This document shows, piece after piece, positions 51,652 to 62,616 of a stretch of 64,000 nt of DNA (its first letter is position 1; every line of letters starts with the position of its first letter). Origin of the DNA: Candidatus Thioglobus sp. (GTDB lineage Bacteria > Pseudomonadota > Gammaproteobacteria > PS1 > Pseudothioglobaceae). The notes below the pieces were generated by a model that was not told the origin of the DNA, ran no database searches, and saw nothing but the letters and a program-made list of their open reading frames with translations. The stretch is from contig JAPYSK010000003.1 of the NCBI GenBank assembly GCA_029936515.1, forward strand, positions 1 to 64,000. The letters are read 5' to 3'. The translations under genes and the position numbers were made by a program.

Positions 51652-52841
51652 ACACGCTAACAAATAAACGAGTTTTGTTAGGAGTTAGCGGCTCAATTGC
51701 AGCTTACAAGTCTCCAGATATTGTTAGGCGCCTACAGGATTTAGGTGCTGAAGTTAGAGTAGTCATCACCAATGGCGGAAGGGAATTTGTTAGCGAAAGA
51801 TCGCTACAAACAATTTCAAAAAATAAAGTTCATGACAACCTTTGGGATAAAGACGCTGAACTTGCTATGGGCCATATAGAGTTAGCAAAATGGGCAGATG
51901 TAGTAATCATTGCTCCGGCCTCTGCAAACACTATAGCTAAGCTTTGCCATGGTGAAGCGGATGACTTACTCTCTACTGTAATACTTGCAACAAGCGTCAC
52001 TGTGATGATAGCGCCATCAATGAATCAACAGATGTATGCTTCACTTGCAATGAAAGAGAACCTTCAATTACTCAAAAATCGTAACGTAATTATCATAGAG
52101 CCAGGTTTTGGTGAGCAGGCTTGTGGCGATGTTGGAGAAGGAAGACTGGCTGAGCCAATTGATATTGCACAGCAAGCTGCAGAACTTTTTTTGAGCAACT
52201 CACTAAGTGGTAAAAAAGTTTTAATAACAATAGGTGGCACTATTGAAGCAATAGATCCAGTTAGATTCATATCTAATCACAGTAGTGGAAAAATGGGTAT
52301 GTCACTAGCTCATGCCTGTATCCAGGCCGGTGCAAAAACAACACTGGTAGTTGGCTCAATTTCTATTGATGTTGAAAGGAGAGCTGAAACTATTTTTGTA
52401 ACTAGTGCAAGTGAAATGTATGACGCAGTAATGAATAACATTACTAGCCAAGACCTATTTATTAGCTGCGCTGCAGTTGCAGATTATAGACCTTCAAAAG
52501 TAAGCCTTAATAAAATAAAAAAAACAAGCAAAATAAAATCAATTCAACTTACAGAGAACAAAGATATTCTAGCTAGTGTCTGTAAATTAAAAGACAAACC
52601 AATCTGTATCGGTTTTGCAGCAGAAACTGAAAATTTAATTTCTAATGCGAAACAGAAATTAAAAAATAAGAAGTGTGATGCTATTATTTTAAATGATATC
52701 TCAAATAGTGAGATTGGTCTTAAGTCTGATAAAAACGAAGTTCACTTCATATCTGAAAAGAACTCTGAAAAAATAGATAAAAATAGCAAGCAAATTATTG
52801 CTGAAATTATCATTAATAAAATTGCTAAATATTTTTTCTAA
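51648..52841 (+). CDS. coaBC: Bifunctional phosphopantothenoylcysteine decarboxylase/synthetase
   Basis: VLLGVSGSIAAYKSPDIVRRL, APSMNQQMY, VLITIGGTIEAIDPVRFISNHSSGKMG, AAVADYRP. Confidence 0.95.
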   Translation: MNTLTNKRVLLGVSGSIAAYKSPDIVRRLQDLGAEVRVVITNGGREFVSERSLQTISKNKVHDNLWDKDAELAMGHIELAKWADVVIIAPASANTIAKLCHGEADDLLSTVILATSVTVMIAPSMNQQMYASLAMKENLQLLKNRNVIIIEPGFGEQACGDVGEGRLAEPIDIAQQAAELFLSNSLSGKKVLITIGGTIEAIDPVRFISNHSSGKMGMSLAHACIQAGAKTTLVVGSISIDVERRAETIFVTSASEMYDAVMNNITSQDLFISCAAVADYRPSKVSLNKIKKTSKIKSIQLTENKDILASVCKLKDKPICIGFAAETENLISNAKQKLKNKKCDAIILNDISNSEIGLKSDKNEVHFISEKNSEKIDKNSKQIIAEIIINKIAKYFF

Positions 52842-53279
52842 GTGTTAAAAATGCCTATAAATCAAGGCTTAATGGACTTACTCACAAAACTGTGGATAAC
52901 TCTGGTGATATCTCTTAATACTACCATAAATCATGCGCTAGACTAGCAAATTCTATGGTTTTGGTTAATAAATAATCATAACCATTTTTTATATATAAAT
53001 CAATGAGTTATGTTTTTATAGATTTGTGAATATATTTCAACTATGTCATGAATACTAGTTAATTGTCAGATAGCGGATAACTTTTATAGATTTCCCTTTT
53101 AAATAAGGCTTTTCAGGGTAAATATGATTTTTTATTAAAAAAAGTTTATCTACATTTAGATTTTAATATTAAATAGAAAGAGATAAATTAAAATGGTATT
53201 AATATATGTTCATTTTTCTTTAACTTATAGCTGTTATTAACCGCTTAATGCTGCTATTTGTCTAAGAATTATATTTTAA

Positions 53280-56200
53280 CTAATACTGAATTTTGTATTT
53301 TTTAGGGCCAAAATTCTTCTCGATTGTATCTAAGAGTTCTCTATTAAGTGAGACATCGTATTCTTTTGTGAGAGGAATTTTTCCTAAAGTATTATTAGAT
53401 TGATATTCAATAATCACTGGACATTTTCCATGAAACTCTTGAAGTAAATTACATAGCTCTACATACGCATTTTTATCTTCTTCACTTAATTTTATTTTGA
53501 GATATTTAGCATATTTCAACTGTACCTTTTCAACTGGGTCTATTCGATCAACTACTATCTGCCATTGTTCTCTAAAATCCTTATTTACTTTACCTGAAAT
53601 AACGACGACTTCGTCTAGAACAATTTGATCACTATTTACCCCAAGAGCTTGTGAAAAAACTGCTGCATTAACTTTCTTTTCACCATCTTCAATTGTTAAA
53701 CTGGCCATCTGTCCTTTTCGAGTATTACGATAGTTAATATCAGAGATCAAAGATAGAATACGTACTTCTCTATTATTTCGAAAAACAAGATCCTTTGGCA
53801 AAGTGCAAACTATTGACTTTAAATCACCCTTATACCAATCTGTAGGATGTCGGTTAAGGTAATAACCCATAACATTTTTCTCAAACATCAGTATTTGCTT
53901 AAATGATAAGTAGGAACCTTTTTTATACATTTTTTCGTATTCAATATGGCTATCAACTTCTGAAAAAAGACTACTTTGACCTTTTGATAAGTCATTTTGT
54001 CTCTGCTCAGCCTGACTCCTAGCGCTTGGATAAGTGGCAATAAGGGTAGCCCTTTTTATGCCAAAAATATCAAATGCGCCAGCATATATAAGTGCCTCTA
54101 ATGCTCTTCGATTTAGATTCCTCTTTTCTATTCGCAAACAAAAATCAAAAATATCAGAATAATCTCCATTCTTCTCACGCTGTAAAACTATTTCTCTCAC
54201 TAAGGCTTCACCAACTCCCTTTATAGCACCTAGTCCATATACTATTGTCGTGTTATCTATAATACTAAACTCATATTCAGATTGATTTATATCTGGTGCA
54301 ATAAATATGACACCTTTCTTCTTAGATTCTCCAACTGTAAATGCAATCCGATCCGTATCATCCATCACAGAAGACAATACTGCAGCCATAAAGGGAGCCG
54401 GAAAGTGGGCTTTAAGCCAAGCAGTTTGATAAGAAATATACGCATAAGCAACTGAGTGAGACTTATTAAAGCCATATCCTGAAAACTTATCAATAAGATC
54501 AAAAATTTCATTTGCCTTATCTTTTTCAATATTTTTTTTAGAGGCTCCTTTTACAAACACTTCTCTTTGTTCTGCCATTTCTTCAGTTTTTTTCTTACCC
54601 ATTGCTCGTCGCAATATATCTGCCCCACCCAAAGAATAGCCTGCCATAACTTGCGCAGACTTCATAACTTGTTCTTGATAAATAAATACACCATTTGTTG
54701 GTTTCAAAATTTCTTCTAGTATTTTATGCGGATATCGTACTATAGCACCATGCTTAACTTGAATATAATCATCTACCATTCCTGACTCTAATGGCCCAGG
54801 TCTATATAAAGCCAACATAGCAACAATATCTTCAAAACAATCAGCCTTAAGTTTTTTTAAGTAGCCTCGCATACCATCCGATTCAAGCTGAAAAACTCCA
54901 GTTGTATCACAATCTTGAAGTAATTGATATACCTTTGGATCATCTAAGGAAAGCTTATTAATATCTATCAAACCATCACTTAATCCTTTTTTTGCAATAA
55001 TTTTTACAGCTTTATCTATAACAGTTAGATTTGACAAACCAAGAAAGTCAAATTTAACAAGGCCTACAGCCTCAACATCATCTTTATCAAACTGTGACAC
55101 TACTACATCTGACTCATCAGATCCTTTATAGATTGGGCAAAAATCACTGATCTTACTCGGTGCTATAATCACACCACCAGCATGCGTTCCAACATTTCTA
55201 ATCAAGCCTTCTAAATCTTGAGATAAATCAATAAGTGTGGAGACACTTTCTTCAGAATCATAGCGTGATTTAAGCTCTGAAGAGTCCTCTAACGCTTTGC
55301 TTAAGGTAATTTTTAATTCGTTAGGTATCATCTTAGAAATCTGATCACTAAAACCATATGGATGCCCTAATACTCTCCCTACATCTCTAACAACCCCCTT
55401 TGCTGCCATTGTGCCATAAGTAATAATTTGAGAAACTTTATCAGTTCCATACTTGCTAGCAACATATGCAATAACCTCATCTCGACGATCAGTACAAAAA
55501 TCAATATCAAAATCAGGCATTGAGATACGTTCAGGATTAAGAAAACGCTCAAACAAAAGATCATGCTCAATAGGATCAACATTTGTAATAGAAAGTGCCC
55601 AGGCAACTAAAGATCCAGCCCCTGAGCCTCTTCCTGGACCAACAGGGATACCATTCTCTTTAGCCCACCTTATAAAATCTGAAACAATCAAAAAATATCC
55701 CGGATAGTCCATCTCTAGAATCACAGACAACTCAAAATTTAACCGCTCATAATAAATCTCTTCATTAACACTGATTCCTTTAAGTCTCTCTTTAAGGCCT
55801 GACATTGACTCTTCATGAAAAAACTCAGAAATTGATTTTCCTTTTGGTGTTGGGAAAATAGGAAGATAATTCTTCTCAAATAATTCAAAATGCAAGTTAC
55901 ATCGCTTTGATAATTCAACAGTATTTTTTAAAATATTGGGGAAGTCAGAAAATAAATCTGACATTTCACTAGGAGTTTTTAAATACTGAGTTTCACTGAA
56001 ATTTTTAAGTCTTCGAGCATCGTCTAAAAGACCGCCTTGGGCAATACAAATTCTAGCTTCATGGGCTTCATAATCATTTTTTGTCAAAAACTGTACATCA
56101 TTAGTTGCTACTACTGGAATTTCTAATTGCAATCCAAGGTCTATAGTGAGATTAAGTAAATTCTCATCTAAAGACCTATTAGTTCTTTGAACCGAAATAT

Positions 56201-56690
56201 AGTATCGATCATTAAAAATAGATTTCCAACCAATAGCTTTTGTTTCTGCAAGACTATGCTCATTAGATAAAAGTAGTTGTGCGATATCAGATCTCACTGC
56301 AGTTGCGACCATAATTAAACCTTTCTGGTGTGAGATGAGTTGCTCTTCAGTAACGCTTACACTTGAAATTCCCTGCTCATTTAAGTAAGCTTTAGATATA
56401 AGCTCAGAGAGATTGAGGTAGCCTTTTTGATTTTGGCATAATAACAAGATATCATAATTACCCAATTCAAAAGTTACTGTTATTTTGGCTCCAATAATAG
56501 GCTTGATGCCAGCTGAAATTGCCTTTTGATAGAATTTTATTGCTGAAAAAAGACTCATATCATCTGTCAAGGCAATGCTAGTCATCCCTGCCTCTTGGAC
56601 ACTTTCAATAAGTTTTGATACACGAATTAAACTATTCTTTACAGAATACTCGCTTTGACATTGGAGATGAACAAAATCTGATGCGCCCAT
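53280..56690 (-). CDS. dnaE: DNA polymerase III subunit alpha
   Basis: PHP domain, GPGRGSGAGSLVAWALSITNVDPI, MPDFDIDFCTDRRDEVI, 1136 aa. Confidence 0.97.
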   Translation of the reverse strand: MGASDFVHLQCQSEYSVKNSLIRVSKLIESVQEAGMTSIALTDDMSLFSAIKFYQKAISAGIKPIIGAKITVTFELGNYDILLLCQNQKGYLNLSELISKAYLNEQGISSVSVTEEQLISHQKGLIMVATAVRSDIAQLLLSNEHSLAETKAIGWKSIFNDRYYISVQRTNRSLDENLLNLTIDLGLQLEIPVVATNDVQFLTKNDYEAHEARICIAQGGLLDDARRLKNFSETQYLKTPSEMSDLFSDFPNILKNTVELSKRCNLHFELFEKNYLPIFPTPKGKSISEFFHEESMSGLKERLKGISVNEEIYYERLNFELSVILEMDYPGYFLIVSDFIRWAKENGIPVGPGRGSGAGSLVAWALSITNVDPIEHDLLFERFLNPERISMPDFDIDFCTDRRDEVIAYVASKYGTDKVSQIITYGTMAAKGVVRDVGRVLGHPYGFSDQISKMIPNELKITLSKALEDSSELKSRYDSEESVSTLIDLSQDLEGLIRNVGTHAGGVIIAPSKISDFCPIYKGSDESDVVVSQFDKDDVEAVGLVKFDFLGLSNLTVIDKAVKIIAKKGLSDGLIDINKLSLDDPKVYQLLQDCDTTGVFQLESDGMRGYLKKLKADCFEDIVAMLALYRPGPLESGMVDDYIQVKHGAIVRYPHKILEEILKPTNGVFIYQEQVMKSAQVMAGYSLGGADILRRAMGKKKTEEMAEQREVFVKGASKKNIEKDKANEIFDLIDKFSGYGFNKSHSVAYAYISYQTAWLKAHFPAPFMAAVLSSVMDDTDRIAFTVGESKKKGVIFIAPDINQSEYEFSIIDNTTIVYGLGAIKGVGEALVREIVLQREKNGDYSDIFDFCLRIEKRNLNRRALEALIYAGAFDIFGIKRATLIATYPSARSQAEQRQNDLSKGQSSLFSEVDSHIEYEKMYKKGSYLSFKQILMFEKNVMGYYLNRHPTDWYKGDLKSIVCTLPKDLVFRNNREVRILSLISDINYRNTRKGQMASLTIEDGEKKVNAAVFSQALGVNSDQIVLDEVVVISGKVNKDFREQWQIVVDRIDPVEKVQLKYAKYLKIKLSEEDKNAYVELCNLLQEFHGKCPVIIEYQSNNTLGKIPLTKEYDVSLNRELLDTIEKNFGPKKYKIQY

Positions 56691-56811
56691 TTATAGGAAA
56701 ATTATATGAATAATATATCTTTATTTTACAAACAAATTTATAGCCATCTTAGGGCATTTCTATAAATTTAATAGCCTAATACTAAACTAAATAAATCAGA
56801 TCGAAATTTAA

Positions 56812-58266
56812 TTATATATTTTGCGCTGCCCTGATTAAGGCTTGAGCTTTATCCATAGTTTCTTGCCACTCCATTTCAGGTAATGAATCATAAACTATAC
56901 CTGCCCCTGCTTGTACATAAAGTACTTCATCTTTAATTACTGCTGTTCTAATTGCAATTGCTAGGTCCATACCACCATGCCAAGATAAATTTCCAATAGC
57001 GCCAGAATAAATATTACGCTTCAAGCTTTCAACTTCATTAATTATTTCCATAGCCCTTACTTTGGGTGCGCCACTCAAAGTGCCAGCTGGAAAAGTAGCT
57101 TTTAATACATCGATAGAACTCATGCCATCTTTTAATTCACACTCAACGTTTGAAACAATATGCATAACATGAGAGTATCTCTCAATAAACATTTTATCAG
57201 TAAGGGTCACACTTCCTGTTTTTGCAATTCGTCCTAAATCATTACGACCCAAATCAATTAACATTAAATGTTCAGCAATCTCTTTTTCATCAGTCAAAAG
57301 GTCCTTTTCAAGCTGCAGGTCCATTTTAGTTGTTTTACCTCTTGAGCGTGTACCAGCTAATGGCCTTATAGTTGCAATATTATTATTATCTACGCGCGTT
57401 AAAATTTCGGGTGAAGAGCCAACTATTGAAAATTCATCTAGATTAAGAAAATACATATATGGCGAAGGGTTCAGTATTCTTAACTGACGATAAAGCTCTA
57501 TTGGTTTGGCCTTAAAGGAGCAGCTTAAGCGCTGTGAGGGAACAACCTGCATAACGTCACCTGCAATAATATATTTCTGTACATTATCAACAGCTTTTAA
57601 AAAATCTTTCCTACCAAAACTTGAGACAAAGTCTTCAGCTTTTATATTTTCAGAAGGAGCAGGTAAATGATTAAATGGTTTCTTAATATTTTCCTCAATC
57701 AAGCTAAGTTTTGAAATAGCATCTTCGTAAGATTCAACACTAGGATTAATGTGAGTAATTATGTGGACTTTACTTGATAAATTATCAACAACTAAAAGGT
57801 CGTTAGAAACCATTAATAAAATATCAGGAACGTTTAATTCATCAGTTTTATTTATACCTGACAATTTTGGCTCTATATAGCGAATAATTTCATAACCAAA
57901 ATAACCCACCAAGCCTCCATTAAAATCTGGCAAGCTTTCCAACTTCGGAACTTTGAATTTATTTTGGTAATCTTCAATCCATGCAAGAGGATCTTCAACA
58001 TCATATTGTTCCAATAACTCACCATTTTTTTCAATAACAATTTGATAGTCATATACTTTAATAACTGTCTCTGCTGAGAGTCCAATAAATGAGTATCGCC
58101 CCCATTTTTCCCCTCCTTGAACTGACTCTAGAAAATAACTATATGGATTATTGGCTAACTTAAGATACAATGCCAAAGCAGTATCAGTATCCACAACAAC
58201 CTCTCTTGAAAAAGGAATATGGTTATAACCTTGTTCAATGAGATTGGTGAACTGTGAGTTTTTCAT
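56812..58266 (-). CDS. trpE: Anthranilate synthase component I
   Basis: PSPYMYFLNLDEFSIVGSSPEILTRV, RPLAGTRSRGKT, SYSHVMHIVSNVE-type motif, FPAGTLSGAPKVRAMEII. Confidence 0.94.
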   Translation of the reverse strand: MKNSQFTNLIEQGYNHIPFSREVVVDTDTALALYLKLANNPYSYFLESVQGGEKWGRYSFIGLSAETVIKVYDYQIVIEKNGELLEQYDVEDPLAWIEDYQNKFKVPKLESLPDFNGGLVGYFGYEIIRYIEPKLSGINKTDELNVPDILLMVSNDLLVVDNLSSKVHIITHINPSVESYEDAISKLSLIEENIKKPFNHLPAPSENIKAEDFVSSFGRKDFLKAVDNVQKYIIAGDVMQVVPSQRLSCSFKAKPIELYRQLRILNPSPYMYFLNLDEFSIVGSSPEILTRVDNNNIATIRPLAGTRSRGKTTKMDLQLEKDLLTDEKEIAEHLMLIDLGRNDLGRIAKTGSVTLTDKMFIERYSHVMHIVSNVECELKDGMSSIDVLKATFPAGTLSGAPKVRAMEIINEVESLKRNIYSGAIGNLSWHGGMDLAIAIRTAVIKDEVLYVQAGAGIVYDSLPEMEWQETMDKAQALIRAAQNI

Positions 58267-58375
58267 GAGTATATTTTATCATTACCCAGATAATGATAGT
58301 TTTGGATTAATCTTCCAAACAATTATCCTTATATTAATGAATAATTGAACTAGCTCTATTAATTATTAAACCTTA

Positions 58376-58407
58376 GGCTTCTCAAATAATAAATAATTTG
58401 AGAAGCC
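58376..58407. terminator. Intrinsic terminator hairpin between rpoC and trpE
   Basis: GGCTTCTCAAAT-AATAAATA-ATTTGAGAAGCC, perfect 12-bp stem just downstream of the rpoC stop. Confidence 0.8.
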
Positions 58408-58426
58408 CTTTTATATCATTTAAATC

Positions 58427-61400
58427 TTATTCTTCAGCTTCAACCTCACTAAGTTGAGCAGATAACTCCTGCTCTGCCTCGCTTGGTTGCATTAAGATTT
58501 CTCGGCTTCTTCTTTTTTCTTGATGATGGGAAAATCCAGTACCCGCAGGTATCAAACGCCCTACAATTACATTCTCTTTAAGGCCTCGAAGATCATCAAC
58601 TCTTCCAGTAATTGAGGCTTCAGTTAGAACCCTAGTGGTTTCTTGGAATGATGCAGCAGAAATAAATGACTCAGTTGATAATGATGCTTTAGTAATACCC
58701 ATCAATAATCTCTGGTATTCAATAACTGACTTGCCCTGAGTATTAAGTTGCTTATTTTTCTCAATAACATGAGCATATTCTGCAGTTTCACCATTAACGT
58801 ATTTAGAATCTCCACAATCTAAAATTTCGACTTTTCTTAGCATCTGTTTTACAACTACTTCGATGTGCTTATCAGATATTTTAACTCCCTGAAGGCGATA
58901 AACATTCTGAACTTCGTTAACAATATAGTTTGCCAAAGCCTCAATACCCAATAAACGCAGGATATCATGAGGATTTGAAGGACCATCAGAAATAACATCA
59001 CCTTTCTCAACAGTTTCACCGTCAAATACATTAATAGCTCGCCATTGATGAATCATCATTTCAGTGATCTCACCATCTTCACTTGTAATAAGTAAACGAA
59101 CCTTTGATTTTGTCGGAGTACCAAGACTTATAATTCCCGAACACTCTGCAAGAATTGCATGGTCTTTGGCTTTTCGAGCCTCAAACAAATCAGCAACTCG
59201 AGGCAAACCACCAGTGATATCACTTGTTTTAGAAACCGCTTTTGGCATTTTAGCAAGTATCTCACCAGCAGCGATTAACTGGCCATCTTCCAAGTTAATT
59301 TTTACTCCTGAAGGTAAGTAATGAGTTGACAGTACAAGTTTTTTATCTTTTTTGTCAACTAGCTTAATCATTGGCTTCATATCCTTAGCGGCTGAAGTTC
59401 TTTCTGCTTCTTCAATCATTTCAAAGAAATTTAAGCCTGTTAAAGGATCAGAATTTTTTAATACAGTTAACCCTTCAACAAAATCAATAAATGATACACG
59501 GCCAGAATTTTCAGCAATAATAGGATGGGTATGTGGGTCCCAGTCCGCAATCTTATCTTTAGCTTTAACTTCGCCACCATCTTTAAAGTGAACAACTGCC
59601 CCATAAGGTAATTTATACCTCTCTTTTACTTGACCTAATTCATTTCTAATAGATGCCTCAGTAGACCTTGAAATAACTACAAAGTCTCCATTAGAGTTAG
59701 TTATAGATTTCATATTTTCAAAGTGTACAATACCATCTGTATTAATAATAATACTATTGACAGCTGTAGATGAACTTGCAGCACCACCAATATGAAATGT
59801 ACGCATCGTTAACTGAGTTCCTGGCTCACCAATTGACTGTGCAGCGATTACTCCAACTGCCTCGCCAACACCAATTTTATGACCTCTTGCCATATCATTA
59901 CCATAGCAGGATGCACAAACGCCATATGAAAGTTCACAAGTAATGGCTGATCGTACTTTGATCAATTCAACTCCTATTTCATTGATCTGATCAGAATCAG
60001 ACAAAGTTATTAAATGATCTTTTTCTAAAAGAATTTCTTTAGAATTTGGTAATAAAACATCTTCGGCTAGAATTCTACCCAGCACTGCAGTGCCCAATGT
60101 TTGAACAACATTACCGCCATCAATAACAGCCTTCATAACTAAGCCATTTTGTGTGCCACAATCTTCTTTTGTGATCACTAAATCTTGACCGACATCAACA
60201 AGACGACGAGTTAAGTAGCCTGAATTAGCAGTCTTTAATGCAGTATCAGCCAAACCTTTTCGAGCTCCATGCGTTGAAATAAAGTATTGCATATTATTGA
60301 GACCTTCCCGGAAATTACTTGTGATTGGAGTCTCAATAATAGAACCATCTGGTTTAGCCATTAGCCCGCGCATGCCTGCTAATTGACGAATTTGCGCTGG
60401 CGAGCCTCTAGCGCCGGAATCTGCCATCATAAAGATTGAGTTAAATGATGGTTTTTTTTCAGTATTGCCATCTGCATCAGTTACAGTGTCATAACCTACT
60501 TTATCCATCATGGCTTTTGCAACTTCTTCAGAAGTACGCGACCAGATATCAATGACTTTATTGTAGCGTTCACCATTAGTTACAACTCCAGAAGCAAATT
60601 GCTTCTGTACATCTTTAACTTGTGTATTAGCCTTATCAATCATAGCCGTTTTCTCATGAGGTATGATCATATCATTTGAGCAAAAAGAAATACCCGATTT
60701 GGTTGAATATTCAAAACCCATATACATCATTTGATCAGCAAAAATAACTGTTTCTTTGAGTTCCTGAGAACGGTAGCAAACATGAATTAAATTCGAAACT
60801 ACTTTTTTTGATAACGCTTCGTTGATTAGATCAAAATTCAAGCCTTTAGGCAAAATTCTAGAAAATATTGATCGACCAACAGTCGTGTCAACTATGCGAG
60901 AGTTACTAGGCATGAATCCAGATTCTGTTTTAGAATAATCTTGTACTCTTAATTTAACTTTTGCATGAAGACTAACTAAATCTTCACCATAAGCAGTAAG
61001 GGCTTCATTAGTATTTGCAAAAATCATACCTTCACCTTTCTGATTCACCATTTCCCTGGTCATATAATAGAGGCCTAATATTACGTCTTGAGAAGGAATA
61101 ATAATTGGATCACCACTAGCCAAATGAAGAATATTATTTGATGCCAGCATTAAGGTTCTCGCCTCTAACTGAGCTTCTTCTGAAAGTGGAACATGAACTG
61201 CCATCTGGTCACCATCAAAGTCTGCATTAAATGCAGTACATACAAGAGGGTGAAGTTGAATTGCCTTACCTTCTATTAAGAGCGGCTCAAACGCTTGAAT
61301 ACCAAGTCGGTGAAGGGTCGGTGCACGATTTAAAAGAACAGGATGCTGGTGAACAACCTTTTCAAGGATATCCCATACTTCAGGAATTTCACTTTCAACC

Positions 61401-62602
61401 ATTTTCTTAGCAGCCTTAATTGTTGAAGCTAAGCCATTAGCCTGAAGACGATTATAAATAAATGGCTTAAAAAGTTCTAGCGCCATCTTTTTTGGTAATC
61501 CACATTGGTGAAGCTTTAGATATGGACCACAAACAATTACTGATCGACCCGAATAATCTACCCTCTTTCCTAATAAATTTTGACGAAAACGTCCTTGCTT
61601 ACCCTTAATCATATCTGCAATTGACTTAAGTGGGCGTCTATTATTACCCATAACTGCACGTCCTCGTCGACCATTATCAATTAATGAATCAACAGCCTCT
61701 TGAAGCATACGCTTTTCATTACGAACAATAATCTCAGGTGCATCAAGCTCTAATAGTCTTGCAAGTCGATTATTTCTATTGATCACTCGGCGATACAAAT
61801 CATTTAAATCAGAGGTTGCAAAACGACCGCCATCTAATGGAACTAATGGTCTTAGGTCAGGCGGAAGAATAGGTAATACATTTAATACCATCCATTCAGG
61901 CTTGTTACCTGATTTGATTAATGAATCAACCAACTTTAGACGCTTATTAATTTTCTTAAGTTTAGTTTGTGATTTTGTAGTAAGTGCTTCCTCACGTAAA
62001 TTTGCAGCCTCTTTTTCAAGTTGCATTTCAGAAAGTACGTCTTGAATAGCCTCTGCCCCCATTTTAGCAACAAACTCATCATCGCCATATTCATCCAAAG
62101 CATCAAAATACATTTCTTCTGTAAGGAGTTGTTTTTTAATTAAAGGAGTATTACCTGAATCTGTTACTAAAAAAGCCTCAAAATAAAGAACTCTCTCAAT
62201 ATCTTTTAATGTCATATCCATTAACAAGCCAAGCCTTGAAGGTAGTGACTTCAAATACCAAATATGAGCAACTGGGGCAGCAAGATCAATGTGGCCCATT
62301 CTTTCTCGCCTTACTTTAGAAAGGGTAACTTCTACACCACACTTTTCACATACCACATTGCGAAACTTCATTCGTTTATATTTACCACATAAACACTCAA
62401 AGTCTTTCATAGGACCAAAAATTTTTGCACAAAACAAACCCTCTCTTTCAGGTTTGAAGGTTCTATAGTTGATAGTTTCAGGTTTTTTAACTTCACCAAA
62501 AGACCATGAACGAATTTTTTCAGGAGACGCTAAACCAACTCTAATTTTATCAAAATCTTGGTCTTTATTTTGCTGTTTTAAAATTTGTAATAAATCTTTC
62601 AA
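58427..62602 (-). CDS. rpoC: DNA-directed RNA polymerase subunit beta'
   Basis: [16 protein letters not shown], Zn-finger [23 protein letters not shown], 1391 aa. Confidence 0.98.
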   Translation of the reverse strand: MKDLLQILKQQNKDQDFDKIRVGLASPEKIRSWSFGEVKKPETINYRTFKPEREGLFCAKIFGPMKDFECLCGKYKRMKFRNVVCEKCGVEVTLSKVRRERMGHIDLAAPVAHIWYLKSLPSRLGLLMDMTLKDIERVLYFEAFLVTDSGNTPLIKKQLLTEEMYFDALDEYGDDEFVAKMGAEAIQDVLSEMQLEKEAANLREEALTTKSQTKLKKINKRLKLVDSLIKSGNKPEWMVLNVLPILPPDLRPLVPLDGGRFATSDLNDLYRRVINRNNRLARLLELDAPEIIVRNEKRMLQEAVDSLIDNGRRGRAVMGNNRRPLKSIADMIKGKQGRFRQNLLGKRVDYSGRSVIVCGPYLKLHQCGLPKKMALELFKPFIYNRLQANGLASTIKAAKKMVESEIPEVWDILEKVVHQHPVLLNRAPTLHRLGIQAFEPLLIEGKAIQLHPLVCTAFNADFDGDQMAVHVPLSEEAQLEARTLMLASNNILHLASGDPIIIPSQDVILGLYYMTREMVNQKGEGMIFANTNEALTAYGEDLVSLHAKVKLRVQDYSKTESGFMPSNSRIVDTTVGRSIFSRILPKGLNFDLINEALSKKVVSNLIHVCYRSQELKETVIFADQMMYMGFEYSTKSGISFCSNDMIIPHEKTAMIDKANTQVKDVQKQFASGVVTNGERYNKVIDIWSRTSEEVAKAMMDKVGYDTVTDADGNTEKKPSFNSIFMMADSGARGSPAQIRQLAGMRGLMAKPDGSIIETPITSNFREGLNNMQYFISTHGARKGLADTALKTANSGYLTRRLVDVGQDLVITKEDCGTQNGLVMKAVIDGGNVVQTLGTAVLGRILAEDVLLPNSKEILLEKDHLITLSDSDQINEIGVELIKVRSAITCELSYGVCASCYGNDMARGHKIGVGEAVGVIAAQSIGEPGTQLTMRTFHIGGAASSSTAVNSIIINTDGIVHFENMKSITNSNGDFVVISRSTEASIRNELGQVKERYKLPYGAVVHFKDGGEVKAKDKIADWDPHTHPIIAENSGRVSFIDFVEGLTVLKNSDPLTGLNFFEMIEEAERTSAAKDMKPMIKLVDKKDKKLVLSTHYLPSGVKINLEDGQLIAAGEILAKMPKAVSKTSDITGGLPRVADLFEARKAKDHAILAECSGIISLGTPTKSKVRLLITSEDGEITEMMIHQWRAINVFDGETVEKGDVISDGPSNPHDILRLLGIEALANYIVNEVQNVYRLQGVKISDKHIEVVVKQMLRKVEILDCGDSKYVNGETAEYAHVIEKNKQLNTQGKSVIEYQRLLMGITKASLSTESFISAASFQETTRVLTEASITGRVDDLRGLKENVIVGRLIPAGTGFSHHQEKRRSREILMQPSEAEQELSAQLSEVEAEE

Positions 62603-62616
62603 GGGATTCTCCTTAT

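Noticed and set aside
52842-53279. Chromosomal origin of replication (oriC)
   Set aside because: Only one perfect DnaA box, no dnaA/dnaN/gidA neighbours, and the leftward rpoB-rpoC-dnaE to its right would run head-on to forks leaving this site. Kept only as a possible DnaA-binding region.
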